The notes: generated by a model not told the origin, from the letters alone. DNA of 64,000 bases from Anaerolineaceae bacterium (GCA_020634135.1 JACKCG010000008.1:62001-126000), one strand, 5' to 3'. Shown: positions 1 through 8,479, counted from the first letter of the stretch. Translations and numbers: made by a program.

Positions 1-345
1 ATCCCGGACTTGTCTGCCGCCGCTGAGCGGTTCCGTGTCTGCAAAACCGCCTGGGATGACCTGGGGCGGGCGCTGCTGCCGGAAAGCACCCCGCTGTTAA
101 AAGAAACCCGTGAATTATTGGAGCGCAGCCAGCAGTTGTTCTATGAAACCGGAGATCGCAACCGGCAGGAACGCTTGGCGATTAAAGACCGGTTGCGGGA
201 ACTCCAGGCCGCTGCCAGTGCGGATTTCCCGCTCACGGATGCCGAAATCAGCGACCTGCACGCGCATCTGGCCGACCTCGTGCTGCGCCTGCGCCACCTG
301 GAAAGCGACGCCATGCAGACTTTGCAGGCCGCCATGACACCGTAG
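1..345 (+). CDS. C-terminal part of a protein cut by the left window edge
   Basis: The frame is open from base 1 and ends at TAG 343-345, so only the last 114 residues are visible. A TTG at position 10 could start an ORF, but no ribosome site precedes it and the frame continues leftwards, so I read this as a truncated gene. The visible part is soluble and mostly helical, rich in Leu, Glu and Arg, with a Trp-Asp-Asp-Leu segment followed by a long predicted coiled helix. The pattern loosely recalls the helical C-terminal part of DUF4872/BtrH-type proteins; that is a weak guess. It converges on the MurF-like gene. Confidence 0.5.
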   Translation: MPDLSAAAERFRVCKTAWDDLGRALLPESTPLLKETRELLERSQQLFYETGDRNRQERLAIKDRLRELQAAASADFPLTDAEISDLHAHLADLVLRLRHLESDAMQTLQAAMTP

Positions 346-394
346 TACGCATGTTTCGGCGTGCTTCCGGGATGCGGGAACAAGCCGAACCGCC

Positions 395-2038
395 TCACCG
401 GGCATACGTATCGGGCAGGTCGTTGAGGAACAACACCGTATCGCCCGGTTTCAGGTTAGCCTGATACCACGCCACCGCCTCGGCCAGCGTATCCACGACA
501 TGCAGCCGTTCGGCAGGGAATCCGGCGTCGAGCAGCCCGGCTCGAACCGGCGCGGTCTGCTCCCGCCCGACAAGGAACACCTCGCTGGCGTACTGCGCGG
601 CAGTTTTGCCAAGTGTGTGGTTTTCCTGTTCCATCCGGTCACCTAGCTCAATCATGCCGGGCGTGATGAGCAGCCGTTCCCCGCCCGTGTGCATCCCCAG
701 GACGCGGAGCGCCCCCGCCGCACCAACCGGATTGGCGCTGTAGGCATCGTTGATGATGGTGATGCCCCCCGCCGTGACCTGCCGCACCAACCGGTGTTCC
801 GGGGGCTGTAACCCCTTCACCCGAAAAGCGACTTCCTTGAGACTCATGCCTTCATGCACGGCAACGGCGGTTGCCAGCAGGATGTTGGTGATATTGTGCT
901 GGCCGAGCAGTGCGGTAGTGAAGGTTTCGCTCAGTCCGGTTTCGCCATCGGTGACGGTGAAGCGCAGCCCATCCAGCGATTCGTGAATGCCGGAGGCGAT
1001 AAAGCGCGGGCCGTTTTCCGGCACGTCCGCCGGGTCCGCCGTCTTGCTGACGGCGAGGCGTGTCGCCGGGTAGCCGCGCTCGTACATCTCGCGGACATAC
1101 GGGTTATCCCAGTTGAAAACGCCGGCACCGTCCGGGGGCAGCGCCTTGATGATCTCGTACTTGGCTTTGGCGGTATTTTCCAGACTGCCGAAACGCTCCA
1201 GATGCTGCGGGCCGACTTCGACCACGATACTGATCGTCGGGTGGGTCAGGTCGCAGATCCCGGCGATTTCGCCCGGCACATACGCGCCCATCTCCGCGAT
1301 AAAGTACTCCACGCTGTAGTTGTCGGCCAAGTCCTGGTTGATTGCCAGGCATACGCCCATGATGGTGTTGTAGCTCTTGGGCGTGGGATACGTGCGGTAA
1401 CGCCCGTTGAGGATTTCCGCCAGATAGGTCTTGGTGGTAGTCTTGCCGTAACTCCCGGTGATGCCGATCACGGTAGGATGCACCCGCTCTAAAATGGCGC
1501 GGGCTTGCGCCACGAACCGCCGCCGGAACAGCGCTTCAACCGGCGTCATCAGCAGGTTGCCCAGCATTAGCGCCAGCGGAGCGCAGAGGAACGCCAGCAG
1601 TCCCGCCAGCATCACCCGCGCCCCGGCCAGCATCTCGCTTGTCAGCACCAGTGAAATAAGCCACAGATAGACGGCCAGCAGCAGCGCCGCCACGACAAAG
1701 GCCGCAGCGAGCAGCCGTTTCGCCCGCGCCGTCGCCTTGAACGGCTTCTTCACTTCGGCGGGGGCTGGTTGCCAGACCGCGACTCCCGCCGCCACCAGGC
1801 CGATCACACCCGGCAGGATGCTCCCCGGCGCTTCACCCAGCAGCAGGCCAAGCCCCATGCCAACCACCGCCCCGACAACCGGACGCCCCGGCAGCCAGCG
1901 CGAACGCTGGTCGAACAGCCAGCGCACATAGCGTCCGCTCTTATATTCTTCAATCTGGTAAAACTGAGCCTGACGGTAAACCCGCAGCCACGTCCCGCCC
2001 AGCCAGATGATACCTGTAATGAACAGTAGGAAATCCAT
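395..2038 (-). CDS. membrane-fused Mur ligase family protein (MurF-like)
   Basis: This 547-residue protein joins an N-terminal membrane region (about five hydrophobic segments within residues 1-170) to a Mur ligase. The ATP-binding loop GITGSYGKTTTK near residue 200 is typical of Mur ligases, and the central and C-terminal domains follow in the normal order (conserved NAYSANPV and GMIELG segments). MurF adds D-Ala-D-Ala to UDP-MurNAc-tripeptide in the cytoplasm; known relatives with membrane segments are usually annotated MurF-like, so the exact substrate is uncertain. I chose ATG 2038 because AGGGA lies just upstream; a TTG at 2059 would add seven residues with no better site. No other mur or division genes are adjacent. 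Confidence 0.8.
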   Translation of the reverse strand: MDFLLFITGIIWLGGTWLRVYRQAQFYQIEEYKSGRYVRWLFDQRSRWLPGRPVVGAVVGMGLGLLLGEAPGSILPGVIGLVAAGVAVWQPAPAEVKKPFKATARAKRLLAAAFVVAALLLAVYLWLISLVLTSEMLAGARVMLAGLLAFLCAPLALMLGNLLMTPVEALFRRRFVAQARAILERVHPTVIGITGSYGKTTTKTYLAEILNGRYRTYPTPKSYNTIMGVCLAINQDLADNYSVEYFIAEMGAYVPGEIAGICDLTHPTISIVVEVGPQHLERFGSLENTAKAKYEIIKALPPDGAGVFNWDNPYVREMYERGYPATRLAVSKTADPADVPENGPRFIASGIHESLDGLRFTVTDGETGLSETFTTALLGQHNITNILLATAVAVHEGMSLKEVAFRVKGLQPPEHRLVRQVTAGGITIINDAYSANPVGAAGALRVLGMHTGGERLLITPGMIELGDRMEQENHTLGKTAAQYASEVFLVGREQTAPVRAGLLDAGFPAERLHVVDTLAEAVAWYQANLKPGDTVLFLNDLPDTYAR

Positions 2039-2193
2039 GTGTTCCCTGTCGCTTGCCAAAAACAGAACCCCGCCAGTATAGCCGTATCATGCGCCCTGTG
2101 TGAAGTGGGATCAGTCAGCCGGACAGGTACTTATTAGCGCCGAGGGATAAATCCCCCGGCTAAGGCAAAACCAAGTCCCTACGTACCCTGCTG

Positions 2194-2222
2194 CAAGACT
2201 CAGCACTCAAGACTCAGTACTG
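2194..2222 (+). repeat. dispersed repeat family D, single copy
   Basis: A 29-bp phrase built from variations of ACTCAGCACTCAAGACTCAG ends in TACTG. The same phrase occurs at 4266-4296, 4415-4445 and 40117-40147, always between genes. Here it lies about 80 bp upstream of the sugar kinase start and is followed by GGCACTTT, as in the other copies. Confidence 0.75.
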
Positions 2223-2301
2223 TTTTTTGGCACTTTGCCGCAGCCCTGGTATGATTTTCCCTCACATGAGCAGGCGGGCAGTCAGCACAAGGCAGGCGAC
2301 G

Positions 2302-3852
2302 ATGAGCGATTCACCCTACATTCTGGCGATTGACAATGGGACGCAGAGCGTGCGGGCGCTGCTCTTCGACCTGCATGGCAACCTGGTAGACAAGGTGCGC
2401 GTGCTGATTGAACCGTATTTTTCACACAAACCGGGTTGGGCGGAACAAAAGCCGGAATACTTCTGGGAATCAGTGTGCCGGGCCTGCCAGCTCCTCTGGG
2501 AAAAAACCACCATCCCGAAGACCGCCATTGCCGGTGTCACCCTGACCACCCAGCGCGGCACGGTGATTAATGTGGATAAAAACGGCCAGCCGCTGCGCCC
2601 GGCCATCATCTGGCTTGACCAGCGCCGCACTGAGGGGCAGACTCCGGTCAGTGGGGCGTGGGGGCTGCTCTTCAGGATGGTACGGATGTCGGAAACCGTC
2701 GCCTACTTCCAGGCCGAGGCCGAGGCCAACTGGATACGCGCCCACCAGCCCGACATCTGGGCGCAGACTCATAAGTACCTGCTGCTGTCCGGCTACCTGA
2801 CGTACCGCCTCACCGGGAATCTGGTTGATTCAACCGGGTGTCAGGTGGGCTATATCCCTTTCGACTATAAAAAACTGGCATGGGCCGGGGCGCGGGACTG
2901 GAAATGGCAGGCCGTCCCAATGGACAAGGCGCTGCTGCCCGACCTGATCCCACCTACCGGCGAACTGGGCCGCATCACCCCGGAAGCGGCGGAAGCCACC
3001 GGAATACCGGTTGGCCTGCCGGTCATCGCGGCGGCGGCGGATAAAGCCTGCGAGGTGATCGGGTCGGGCTGTCTGGAACCGCACATCGGCAGCCTGAGCT
3101 ACGGCACGACGGCCACGATCAACACGACCCACCGCCGCTACATTGAAGTCATCCCCCTGATTCCGCCGTTCCCGTCCGCTGTGCCGGGCGCATACAACCT
3201 GGAAATCCAGATTTACCGGGGCTACTGGATGGTGAGCTGGTTCAAGCAGGAATTCGGCCACCACGAAGTCCAGCAGTCCGAAATCACCGGGATTGAACCG
3301 GAAGCGCTCTTTGATGACCTGTTGAAAGCCGCGCCGCCCGGCTCGGAAGGGCTGATTCTGCAACCGTACTGGTCGCCAGGGGTGAAAGTGCCAGGGCCGG
3401 AAGCCAGGGGCGCGGTGATCGGGTTCAGCGACGTGCATACCCGGGCGCACCTCTACCGGGCCATTCTGGAAGGCGTGGCCTATGCGCTGCGGGAAGGCAA
3501 GGAACGCAGCGAGAAACGCAGCGGCGTGAAGATCACCGAACTGCGGGTTTCCGGCGGCGGTTCACAGAGCGACACGGCCATGCAGATTACAGCCGACATC
3601 TTCGGGCTGCCCGCTGCCCGTGCGCACACCTACGAAACATCCGGGCTGGGCGCTGCGATTGACGCGGCGGTAGGACTCAAGCTGCACCCGGATTTCACCA
3701 CGGCTATCCGCGAAATGACCCGTATCGGCCAGGTGTTCGAGCCGAACCCGACGACGCAGGCCGTCTACGAAGACCTGTACCGGCGCATTTATAAGCGCCT
3801 GTATGCCCGGCTGCAATCGCTCTATGAGGAAATCCGCCAGATCGCGCCGTGA
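2302..3852 (+). CDS. FGGY-family carbohydrate kinase
   Basis: A 516-residue cytoplasmic sugar kinase of the FGGY family (xylulokinase/glycerol kinase type), which phosphorylates a polyol or ketose with ATP. The first ATP-binding motif, AIDNGTQSVRALLFD, is near the N-terminus; WLDQRR near residue 110 is the sugar-side loop; the second actin-like ATPase lobe carries SLSYGTTATINTT and the signature with SGGGSQSD and ETSGLGAAIDAA. Length fits the family. ATG 2302 is chosen because it begins exactly at the conserved N-terminus; the upstream in-frame extension has no family character. The substrate cannot be read from sequence, and no transporter or isomerase is adjacent. Confidence 0.88.
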   Translation: MSDSPYILAIDNGTQSVRALLFDLHGNLVDKVRVLIEPYFSHKPGWAEQKPEYFWESVCRACQLLWEKTTIPKTAIAGVTLTTQRGTVINVDKNGQPLRPAIIWLDQRRTEGQTPVSGAWGLLFRMVRMSETVAYFQAEAEANWIRAHQPDIWAQTHKYLLLSGYLTYRLTGNLVDSTGCQVGYIPFDYKKLAWAGARDWKWQAVPMDKALLPDLIPPTGELGRITPEAAEATGIPVGLPVIAAAADKACEVIGSGCLEPHIGSLSYGTTATINTTHRRYIEVIPLIPPFPSAVPGAYNLEIQIYRGYWMVSWFKQEFGHHEVQQSEITGIEPEALFDDLLKAAPPGSEGLILQPYWSPGVKVPGPEARGAVIGFSDVHTRAHLYRAILEGVAYALREGKERSEKRSGVKITELRVSGGGSQSDTAMQITADIFGLPAARAHTYETSGLGAAIDAAVGLKLHPDFTTAIREMTRIGQVFEPNPTTQAVYEDLYRRIYKRLYARLQSLYEEIRQIAP

Positions 3853-3939
3853 GGCAGAATCAATTGCACCGCCGTCTGATCCCCGATAAGGTTGTAGCGA
3901 ATCGGCGCGACGCAGAAACAACGTATGGACTAAGACGTA

Positions 3940-3968
3940 TCATCAGCTATGTGCGATATAGCTGATGA
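3940..3968. other. perfect 11-bp stem-loop
   Basis: TCATCAGCTAT (3940-3950) pairs exactly with ATAGCTGATGA (3958-3968) around a 7-nt loop. It lies about 90 bp after the sugar kinase stop and could stabilise or end its transcript, but no T-run follows. The 646-bp gap 3853-4498 contains this hairpin, the hairpin at 4075, the tandem repeats at 4266-4480, and no convincing gene. Confidence 0.55.
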
Positions 3969-4074
3969 CGCCCTGTTACGAATCGGTACACCGGAAGCGC
4001 TGGCGGCGGTGGAAGAATGGCGACGGAATGGCCGGGGGCGGAAATAGAGACACCTGATTATAGGGGCAACAAGT

Positions 4075-4094
4075 CTCCCCCGCTGGCGGGGGAG
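4075..4094. other. G/C palindrome CTCCCCCGC-tg-GCGGGGGAG
   Basis: Nine-base arms are exact reverse complements with a 2-nt centre. It is followed by ATTTAGAGGGGGTTCAG and a CTCCCCCT inverse, giving further pairing. A partial version (CCCTCCCCGCTGGCGG) occurs beside the left end of the insertion sequence at 6475. Likely a fragment of a dispersed element rather than a gene-specific signal. Confidence 0.5.
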
Positions 4095-4265
4095 ATTTAG
4101 AGGGGGTTCAGATCACGACCTCCCCCTAAAACACTGAACAAATGTTTGAACAAAGATTCACCACTTGCGACTCGTTTTGTGCTATGCTGGGGCTATCATG
4201 CGTTTCCACTAACAGCCAGTGACTCGCAACTGCCTTTCGCCTGTAGCCTCTTAGCTCCCGCCCTT

Positions 4266-4480
4266 CCTCACGACTCAGCACTCAAGACTCAGTACTGCTT
4301 TCCCATTCCACTCGGCACTTTTCACTTTTCCCTGCTTTCCCATTTCACTCGGCACTTTCAACTTTTCCCTGCTTTCCCATTCCACTCGGCACTTTCAACT
4401 TTTCCCTGCTGTTGCCTCACGACTCAGCACTCACGACTCAGTACTGCTTTCCCATTCCACTCGGCACTTTCAACTTTCTG
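4266..4480 (+). repeat. tandem 37-bp repeats nested with repeat family D
   Basis: Units beginning GCTTTCCCAT start at 4297, 4334, 4371 and 4446. The first two steps are 37 bp. The family D phrase with its CCTCACG lead occurs at 4266 and 4415, giving a higher-order period of about 149 bp. An open frame crosses the block, but its product is just the repeat translated, so I do not call it a gene. The block ends shortly before the ribosome site of the HTH gene at 4499, so it makes up that gene's leader. Confidence 0.85.
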
Positions 4481-4498
4481 CTAATTCAGGAGTTCCCC

Positions 4499-5071
4499 AT
4501 GCCCCGCAATTACAGCCCGCTGCGCAAAGCCAATGTCCTGCAAATCCTCGACCAGAACGAAGGCGACGTCGCCCTCACCAGCCAGCAAACCGGTATCCCC
4601 ATACGCACCCTGTATAGTTGGCGGCGTGAGCGTGAACAACAAGCCTTGCTGCAATCACTGCAATTGCGGCAAGAATCACAGATGCCGCAAAATACACCCC
4701 CGGAATTCGACGATGACGCCGGAGCGTATGGCTTTTTACGCCAGCAGGTGCTCCGCGAACTCACCCAAATTGCCGCAAATTTCAACATGGGTGCGGCAAC
4801 GCCGTCGCAGCGCCTCGCCGCCCTCAATCAGCTTTTCGAGTATCTGTCGGAGGTGGATAAACGTCTGAAATGGGCATCCGCTGCCAGCAATCCCTACAAA
4901 CCCCCGCCGCCCGAATCGCCCGAGGAAGTCATGCAGACCTATATCCGCTATTATCGCAAATACGGTAAATGGATCGGCCCCGGCAGCCCGCCCGCCGACC
5001 TGGAATCCCCCGCCGAAGAAGAAACCTACGACCCCGCCCTCAGCCTCACCATCCGCCCCGCCACCTCCTGA
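4499..5071 (+). CDS. small helix-turn-helix protein
   Basis: A 190-residue protein whose first 45 residues form a helix-turn-helix of the type seen in terminase small subunits and transposase-like regulators: VLQILDQNEGDVALTSQQTG, then IPIRTLYSWRRER. The middle is helical and may dimerise; the C-terminal third is Pro/Glu-rich with a Tyr-rich stretch (TYIRYYRKYGKW). ATG 4499 follows AGGAG at 4487 with good spacing. No phage structural or portal genes are near, so a prophage terminase role is not supported by context; a domesticated or orphan DNA-binding protein is equally possible. It sits between repeat blocks. Confidence 0.65.
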   Translation: MPRNYSPLRKANVLQILDQNEGDVALTSQQTGIPIRTLYSWRREREQQALLQSLQLRQESQMPQNTPPEFDDDAGAYGFLRQQVLRELTQIAANFNMGAATPSQRLAALNQLFEYLSEVDKRLKWASAASNPYKPPPPESPEEVMQTYIRYYRKYGKWIGPGSPPADLESPAEEETYDPALSLTIRPATS

Positions 5072-5090
5072 TCCCCTACTCGCCTCGTAA

Positions 5091-5175
5091 GGGCGCGGTA
5101 TACCGCGCCCGTTTGCAACCCGCCCCCGCACAATCGCCCCAAAAGCAACCCGGAATAATCCACCTTTCAACTGGT
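5091..5175 (+). repeat. dispersed repeat family A, short copy
   Basis: It begins with the perfect palindrome GGGCGCGGTATACCGCGCCC (5091-5110) and ends with the family's AAGCAACCCGGAATAATCCA tail followed by a TTTCAACTGG variant. The middle is replaced by a piece of family B (CACAATCGCCCCAAAA). It follows the HTH gene stop by 19 bp and could act as its 3' hairpin. Confidence 0.75.
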
Positions 5176-5324
5176 TTTACAGGGTGAGGCCGTATCCGTG
5201 CCTCGCCCTCTTTTCGTTTCTATTCCCCGGTGAGAATTCTCCATCCCCATTGGCCTTAGGGAATCCCACTCGCCTGCGGTATAGTTACCCCATCATTGGA
5301 ACATTTAACTAGGAGAAGTTTACG

Positions 5325-6293
5325 ATGCAATACCGTCGTGTAGGCAAATCCGGCCTGAAGGTCAGCGCGATCTCGCTGGGCGCGTGGCTCACCTTCGGCA
5401 GTAAACGGGTGGAGCAGGAAGCCGCCAAAACCTGTATCCGCACCGCCATTGAAAACGGTATCAACTTCATTGACGTGGCCGATATTTACGCGCAGGGCCA
5501 GGCCGAAGTCGTGGTGGGCGAGGCAATCAAGGACTTCAAACGCAGTGACCTGGTCATCAGCACCAAAGCGTACTGGGCGATGAGCGATAACGTCAATGAC
5601 CGGGGGCTTTCCCGCAAGCACATCACCGAGTCGGTCAACGCCTCCCTTAAACGCTTCAACCTGGACTATGTGGACATCTTCTTCTGCCACCGTTTTGACG
5701 ACGAAACCCCGTTGGATGAGACCGTGCGCGCGATTGACGACCTCATCACCCAGGGCAAGATTCTCTACTGGGGTACCAGCATGTGGAACGCCGCTAACCT
5801 CAATGACGGGGTCGCCACGGCCAGGGCCATCAACGCCAACCGCCCGATTGTCGAGCAGCCGGAATACAACATGCTGGATCGCAATTTCGTAGAGTCCGGC
5901 CTGGAAACCGCGCTGGCGAATCACGGCCTGAGCCTCGTCGTGTGGAGTCCGCTGGCGCAGGGCATCCTGACCGGCAAATACAATGACGGCATACCGGCAG
6001 GCAGCCGTTATGAGACGGTGGACTGGTTCAAGGACCATCTGACACAGGAAAAGGTGGAAAAAGCGCGGGGTATCAGCCAGCTGGCGGCGGAGATGGGGAC
6101 GACTCCGGCGGCGCTGGCGATTGCCTGGGTACTGAAGAATCCGCACGTTGCCAGCGCGATCACCGGGGCAACCAGACCGGAGCAGGTCACCCTGAACCTC
6201 AAGGCGCTGGACGTAACCATCACCGACGAGATCAACCGGAAGATCGAGGACATTCTCCAGAACAAGCCGGTTGTGCCCAGGTATAATTCGTGA
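5325..6293 (+). CDS. aldo/keto reductase
   Basis: A 322-residue NADPH-dependent aldo/keto reductase of the Kv-beta/YhdN-like group, a cytoplasmic TIM-barrel enzyme that reduces aldehydes or ketones. Visible family features are the N-terminal YRRVGKSGLKVSAISLG, catalytic Asp and Tyr in FIDVADIYAQG, the Lys in STKAYW, the His in FFCHRFDDETPLDET, and the C-terminal cofactor segment AITGATRPEQV. AGGAGA lies 8 nt before ATG 5325. Length is typical. The substrate is unknown; no catabolic partner gene adjoins, and the insertion sequence lies just downstream. Confidence 0.9.
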   Translation: MQYRRVGKSGLKVSAISLGAWLTFGSKRVEQEAAKTCIRTAIENGINFIDVADIYAQGQAEVVVGEAIKDFKRSDLVISTKAYWAMSDNVNDRGLSRKHITESVNASLKRFNLDYVDIFFCHRFDDETPLDETVRAIDDLITQGKILYWGTSMWNAANLNDGVATARAINANRPIVEQPEYNMLDRNFVESGLETALANHGLSLVVWSPLAQGILTGKYNDGIPAGSRYETVDWFKDHLTQEKVEKARGISQLAAEMGTTPAALAIAWVLKNPHVASAITGATRPEQVTLNLKALDVTITDEINRKIEDILQNKPVVPRYNS

Positions 6294-6366
6294 GTCTCGA
6301 CTTGAGGTGAAGCGCATAGGGGCATGATAATGCAATTTCACAATTCAACACGGAGAAAAACCGGGA

Positions 6367-6457
6367 GGTCATCTACCTGCACAATCGCCCCAAAATAAGG
6401 GGCAGGTAGGGGCACAATATATTGCGCCCGCCCCCCACAATCACCGCACGAATTTGT
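6367..6457 (+). repeat. dispersed repeat family B, copy left of the insertion sequence
   Basis: Reads GGTCATCTACCTG, then CACAATCGCCCCAAAATAAG, GGGCAGGTAGGGGCAC and a GC-rich end. A direct copy lies at 7695-7788, so the pair brackets the IS; a third copy is at 23311-23382. Confidence 0.8.
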
Positions 6458-6487
6458 CAAAACGTTGACCAGTTCCCTCCCCGCTGG

Positions 6488-7655
6488 CGGTTCACTGCAC
6501 GACACAAGTCATACGGGGAGGAGGGAGCGGGGGAGGCAGAAGAGCAGCAATGGTCGGACGAAATAGATCGCGAATGGACTCCAGACCACGCCGAAAGGTG
6601 CTCAAGCGAGATTGGCGACCAGTAGTGGCGGGTGGCAAAGCCTGCCCAACCAGCATCACGAGCGCATATGCCAATGCCAATACGAGTAAGAGCCGGTCGG
6701 CATGGTCTGGCACCCAGACATGGGAGCGATGCCATTGAAAACCATCACTTTTCAAGTCACGGAAACTAACTTCCTGATAGAAACGCCGCCTGTACAGGCT
6801 GGGATCAATCGTGACACTGCTGACCAGACACCAGGGTTGGTCATAACCGGGCGCTTGAGCAACCGTCGCGACCAAGGGCAGCCAACCGGCTTTCTTGAAA
6901 ACATCGCCCACACCTTGCCAGACCTGTCCTTGTGCGGCCAGGTCTTTGAGTGCGACCGTGTGAGCCGTGTCCCAATGGCGAAACAGACACGTTTGCTGAA
7001 CGCGAAACAGAATGTCGATGCCGCGTTCCTGCTCAACAGCCTGAATCAAATGCGGGGAGGTGCCAATGCCGCGATCAGCAAGCAAGAGTGTGGGCAATGG
7101 TACCGGAAACGCATCGCGCACCCGGTCGATCAGGTCGGCGATCAACCGTGCCTGCCCTTCCGCCGGGTAATCCGTGGCTTGGTAGCTGCGCCAGGCAATG
7201 GGGATGCAACCACCAGGTACCCAGATACCCAGCACCATCACCTTGAGATGATCGCTCAGTGCCGTTTCATCGACCAGTAAGAGGAGTTGCTCAGGTTGCA
7301 TGATTTGGATGATGATCTGGGTCCATTCGCGCTGAAGCTGACGGATATCAATGCGGTCATTGGACAGAAACCGCTGGAGACGCCGATATTGGCTGCTCAT
7401 CGTGCCGCGTGGTCGCAAGGCATGCGCCACATCTTCCAGCAAGCAACTGCCGCTGACAAGGACACCGAGCGTGAAATCTCGCAGGACACGTCGCAGACGA
7501 ATTTCGAGTGCGATCTGATTTACAATGTGGCTGACAACAGCGTACAATGGGGGAGCGTTCATGGGCATCTGTAGACTCGGATTCGACACCCAAATACAAA
7601 TGCCTATTGAACGCTTTTGTCCACCCCCAAATTTCTTGTGTCGTGCAGTAAACCG
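6488..7655 (-). mobile_element. IS4-family insertion sequence
   Basis: About 1.17 kb. Terminal inverted repeats of 21 bp with one mismatch are visible: CGGTTCACTGCACGACACAAG at 6488-6508 and its inverse at 7635-7655. Weaker pairing continues outward to 6475 and 7668. The transposase stop codon lies inside the left repeat, as is common in compact insertion sequences. I could not find an exact target duplication at either choice of end. Confidence 0.85.
6492..7568 (-). CDS. IS4-family DDE transposase
   Basis: The transposase (358 residues from ATG 7568) shows the full IS4 signature: first Asp in LLLVDETALSD, second Asp in LLLADRGIGT, and a Tyr-x2-Arg-x3-Glu-x6-Lys motif in YRRRFYQEVSFRDLK. The frame stays open upstream past the right inverted repeat, but those codons are outside the element, so the true start must be near 7568 (ATG) or 7562 (ATG); neither has a strong ribosome site. 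No frameshift or internal stop is seen, so the element may be functional. Its product cuts and rejoins the element ends. Confidence 0.9.
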   Translation of the reverse strand: MPMNAPPLYAVVSHIVNQIALEIRLRRVLRDFTLGVLVSGSCLLEDVAHALRPRGTMSSQYRRLQRFLSNDRIDIRQLQREWTQIIIQIMQPEQLLLLVDETALSDHLKVMVLGIWVPGGCIPIAWRSYQATDYPAEGQARLIADLIDRVRDAFPVPLPTLLLADRGIGTSPHLIQAVEQERGIDILFRVQQTCLFRHWDTAHTVALKDLAAQGQVWQGVGDVFKKAGWLPLVATVAQAPGYDQPWCLVSSVTIDPSLYRRRFYQEVSFRDLKSDGFQWHRSHVWVPDHADRLLLVLALAYALVMLVGQALPPATTGRQSRLSTFRRGLESIRDLFRPTIAALLPPPLPPPRMTCVVQ

Positions 7656-7665
7656 TTGACGGAGA

Positions 7666-7684
7666 GGGGAGGGGAGGGGAGGGG
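7666..7684 (+). other. potential G-quadruplex beside the IS right end
   Basis: GGGGAGGGGAGGGGAGGGG: four runs of four G with single-A loops, 11 bp outside the right inverted repeat. The left side has a looser G-rich tract inside the IS (6515-6535). Confidence 0.6.
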
Positions 7685-7694
7685 TCAAAAGAGC

Positions 7695-7788
7695 GGTCAT
7701 GTCCCTGCACAATCGCCCCAAAATAAGGGGCATGTAGGGGCACACCATGTTGAACCCGCCCCCAAACCGCAACACCTTGCCAATTTCC
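7695..7788 (+). repeat. dispersed repeat family B, copy right of the insertion sequence
   Basis: GGTCATGTCCCTG, CACAATCGCCCCAAAATAAG, GGGCATGTAGGGGCAC, then CCGCCCCC and AACCGCAACACC. It is in the same orientation as the copy at 6367-6457 and closely matches it over the first 50 bases; its end resembles the copy at 23311 more. Confidence 0.8.
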
Positions 7789-7882
7789 TAAAACGCATAC
7801 ATCATGCCCGGAAGTTAAAAGTGCCAGGTCAAAAGTGAAAAGTTGGGGCGTTTCGTACAGACGCCCCTCTTCCCGTTGAAAG

Positions 7883-8479
7883 CTACGTTTTGCGCGGGCG
7901 TTCGCCACCCCGCAGGAGTCGCGCCAGCAGTGCCACCCCAATCAGCGGCCAAACCCAGGCCAGGTCGCCCGGCCCGCCCGGCCCAACTGCCGCTTCCCCC
8001 TGCCGGATACGAATCAGCCGGTAGTCTTTTGAGAGACTCTCCAACGCATCATCGGTCATGGTTCTGGGGGATACCCCGGCGAAGAGCGGCGCGGCAAACC
8101 CGCTGGCGATCAGCACCGCCCGCAGGATTTCCAGGCGGCGCGGATCATCCGATACGTCCTCAGCCGTCCCCATCCAACGGGCATCCGGCAGCCACACCTC
8201 CACCGAAGGGTTTGCCTGGATGTTCTTGTACCAGTGTGCCTGCGCCCCAAACGCCGCTGTACAGTACACATCGCCATCGAAAATGGCATAGTTCACCGGG
8301 GTGCGCCGGGTCAACCCGCTCTTACGCCCGGTGTGGGTAATCACCATAATCTGCCCGGTCTGATCCGGCCAGGCATTCATCAACCTGCCCATGCCCAGCC
8401 GCCACATTAACAACATAAAACGGTTGCCGTACTTGAATGCCTGCCGCATGAATTCATCCTGTGCGTTCATCTCTGCCAT
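7883..8479 (-). CDS. nitroreductase/deazaflavin-dependent oxidoreductase (DUF385 family)
   Basis: A 198-residue protein of the F420-binding split-barrel family that includes mycobacterial Ddn. Recognisable parts are VITHTGRKSGLTRRTPVNY near residue 50, the AFGAQAHWYKNIQANPSVEVW block with the usual Trp-Tyr-x-Asn, and the helical C-terminal part with DYRLIRIR. An unusual extra C-terminal segment (about residues 165-198) ends in a hydrophobic helix and a basic tail, suggesting membrane attachment. Family members reduce substrates with F420H2, so the host probably makes F420; no F420 biosynthesis gene is in the window. A second, shorter relative is at 61923-62396. Confidence 0.8.
   Translation of the reverse strand: MAEMNAQDEFMRQAFKYGNRFMLLMWRLGMGRLMNAWPDQTGQIMVITHTGRKSGLTRRTPVNYAIFDGDVYCTAAFGAQAHWYKNIQANPSVEVWLPDARWMGTAEDVSDDPRRLEILRAVLIASGFAAPLFAGVSPRTMTDDALESLSKDYRLIRIRQGEAAVGPGGPGDLAWVWPLIGVALLARLLRGGERPRKT

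Noticed and set aside
4266..4480. CRISPR array
   Set aside because: Regularly spaced units exist, but the spacers between them are not unique; the whole unit repeats. No cas gene is in the window.
4146..4484. 112-codon open frame over the tandem repeats
   Set aside because: The protein is only the 37-bp repeat read through (length not a multiple of three), with no ribosome site.
4499..5071. Prophage terminase small subunit
   Set aside because: The HTH pattern fits, but no large subunit, portal, capsid or integrase gene is nearby.
6367..7788. Composite transposon or long target duplication around the IS
   Set aside because: The flanking family B copies are diverged, about 90 bp long and also occur elsewhere without the IS, and no passenger gene is enclosed.
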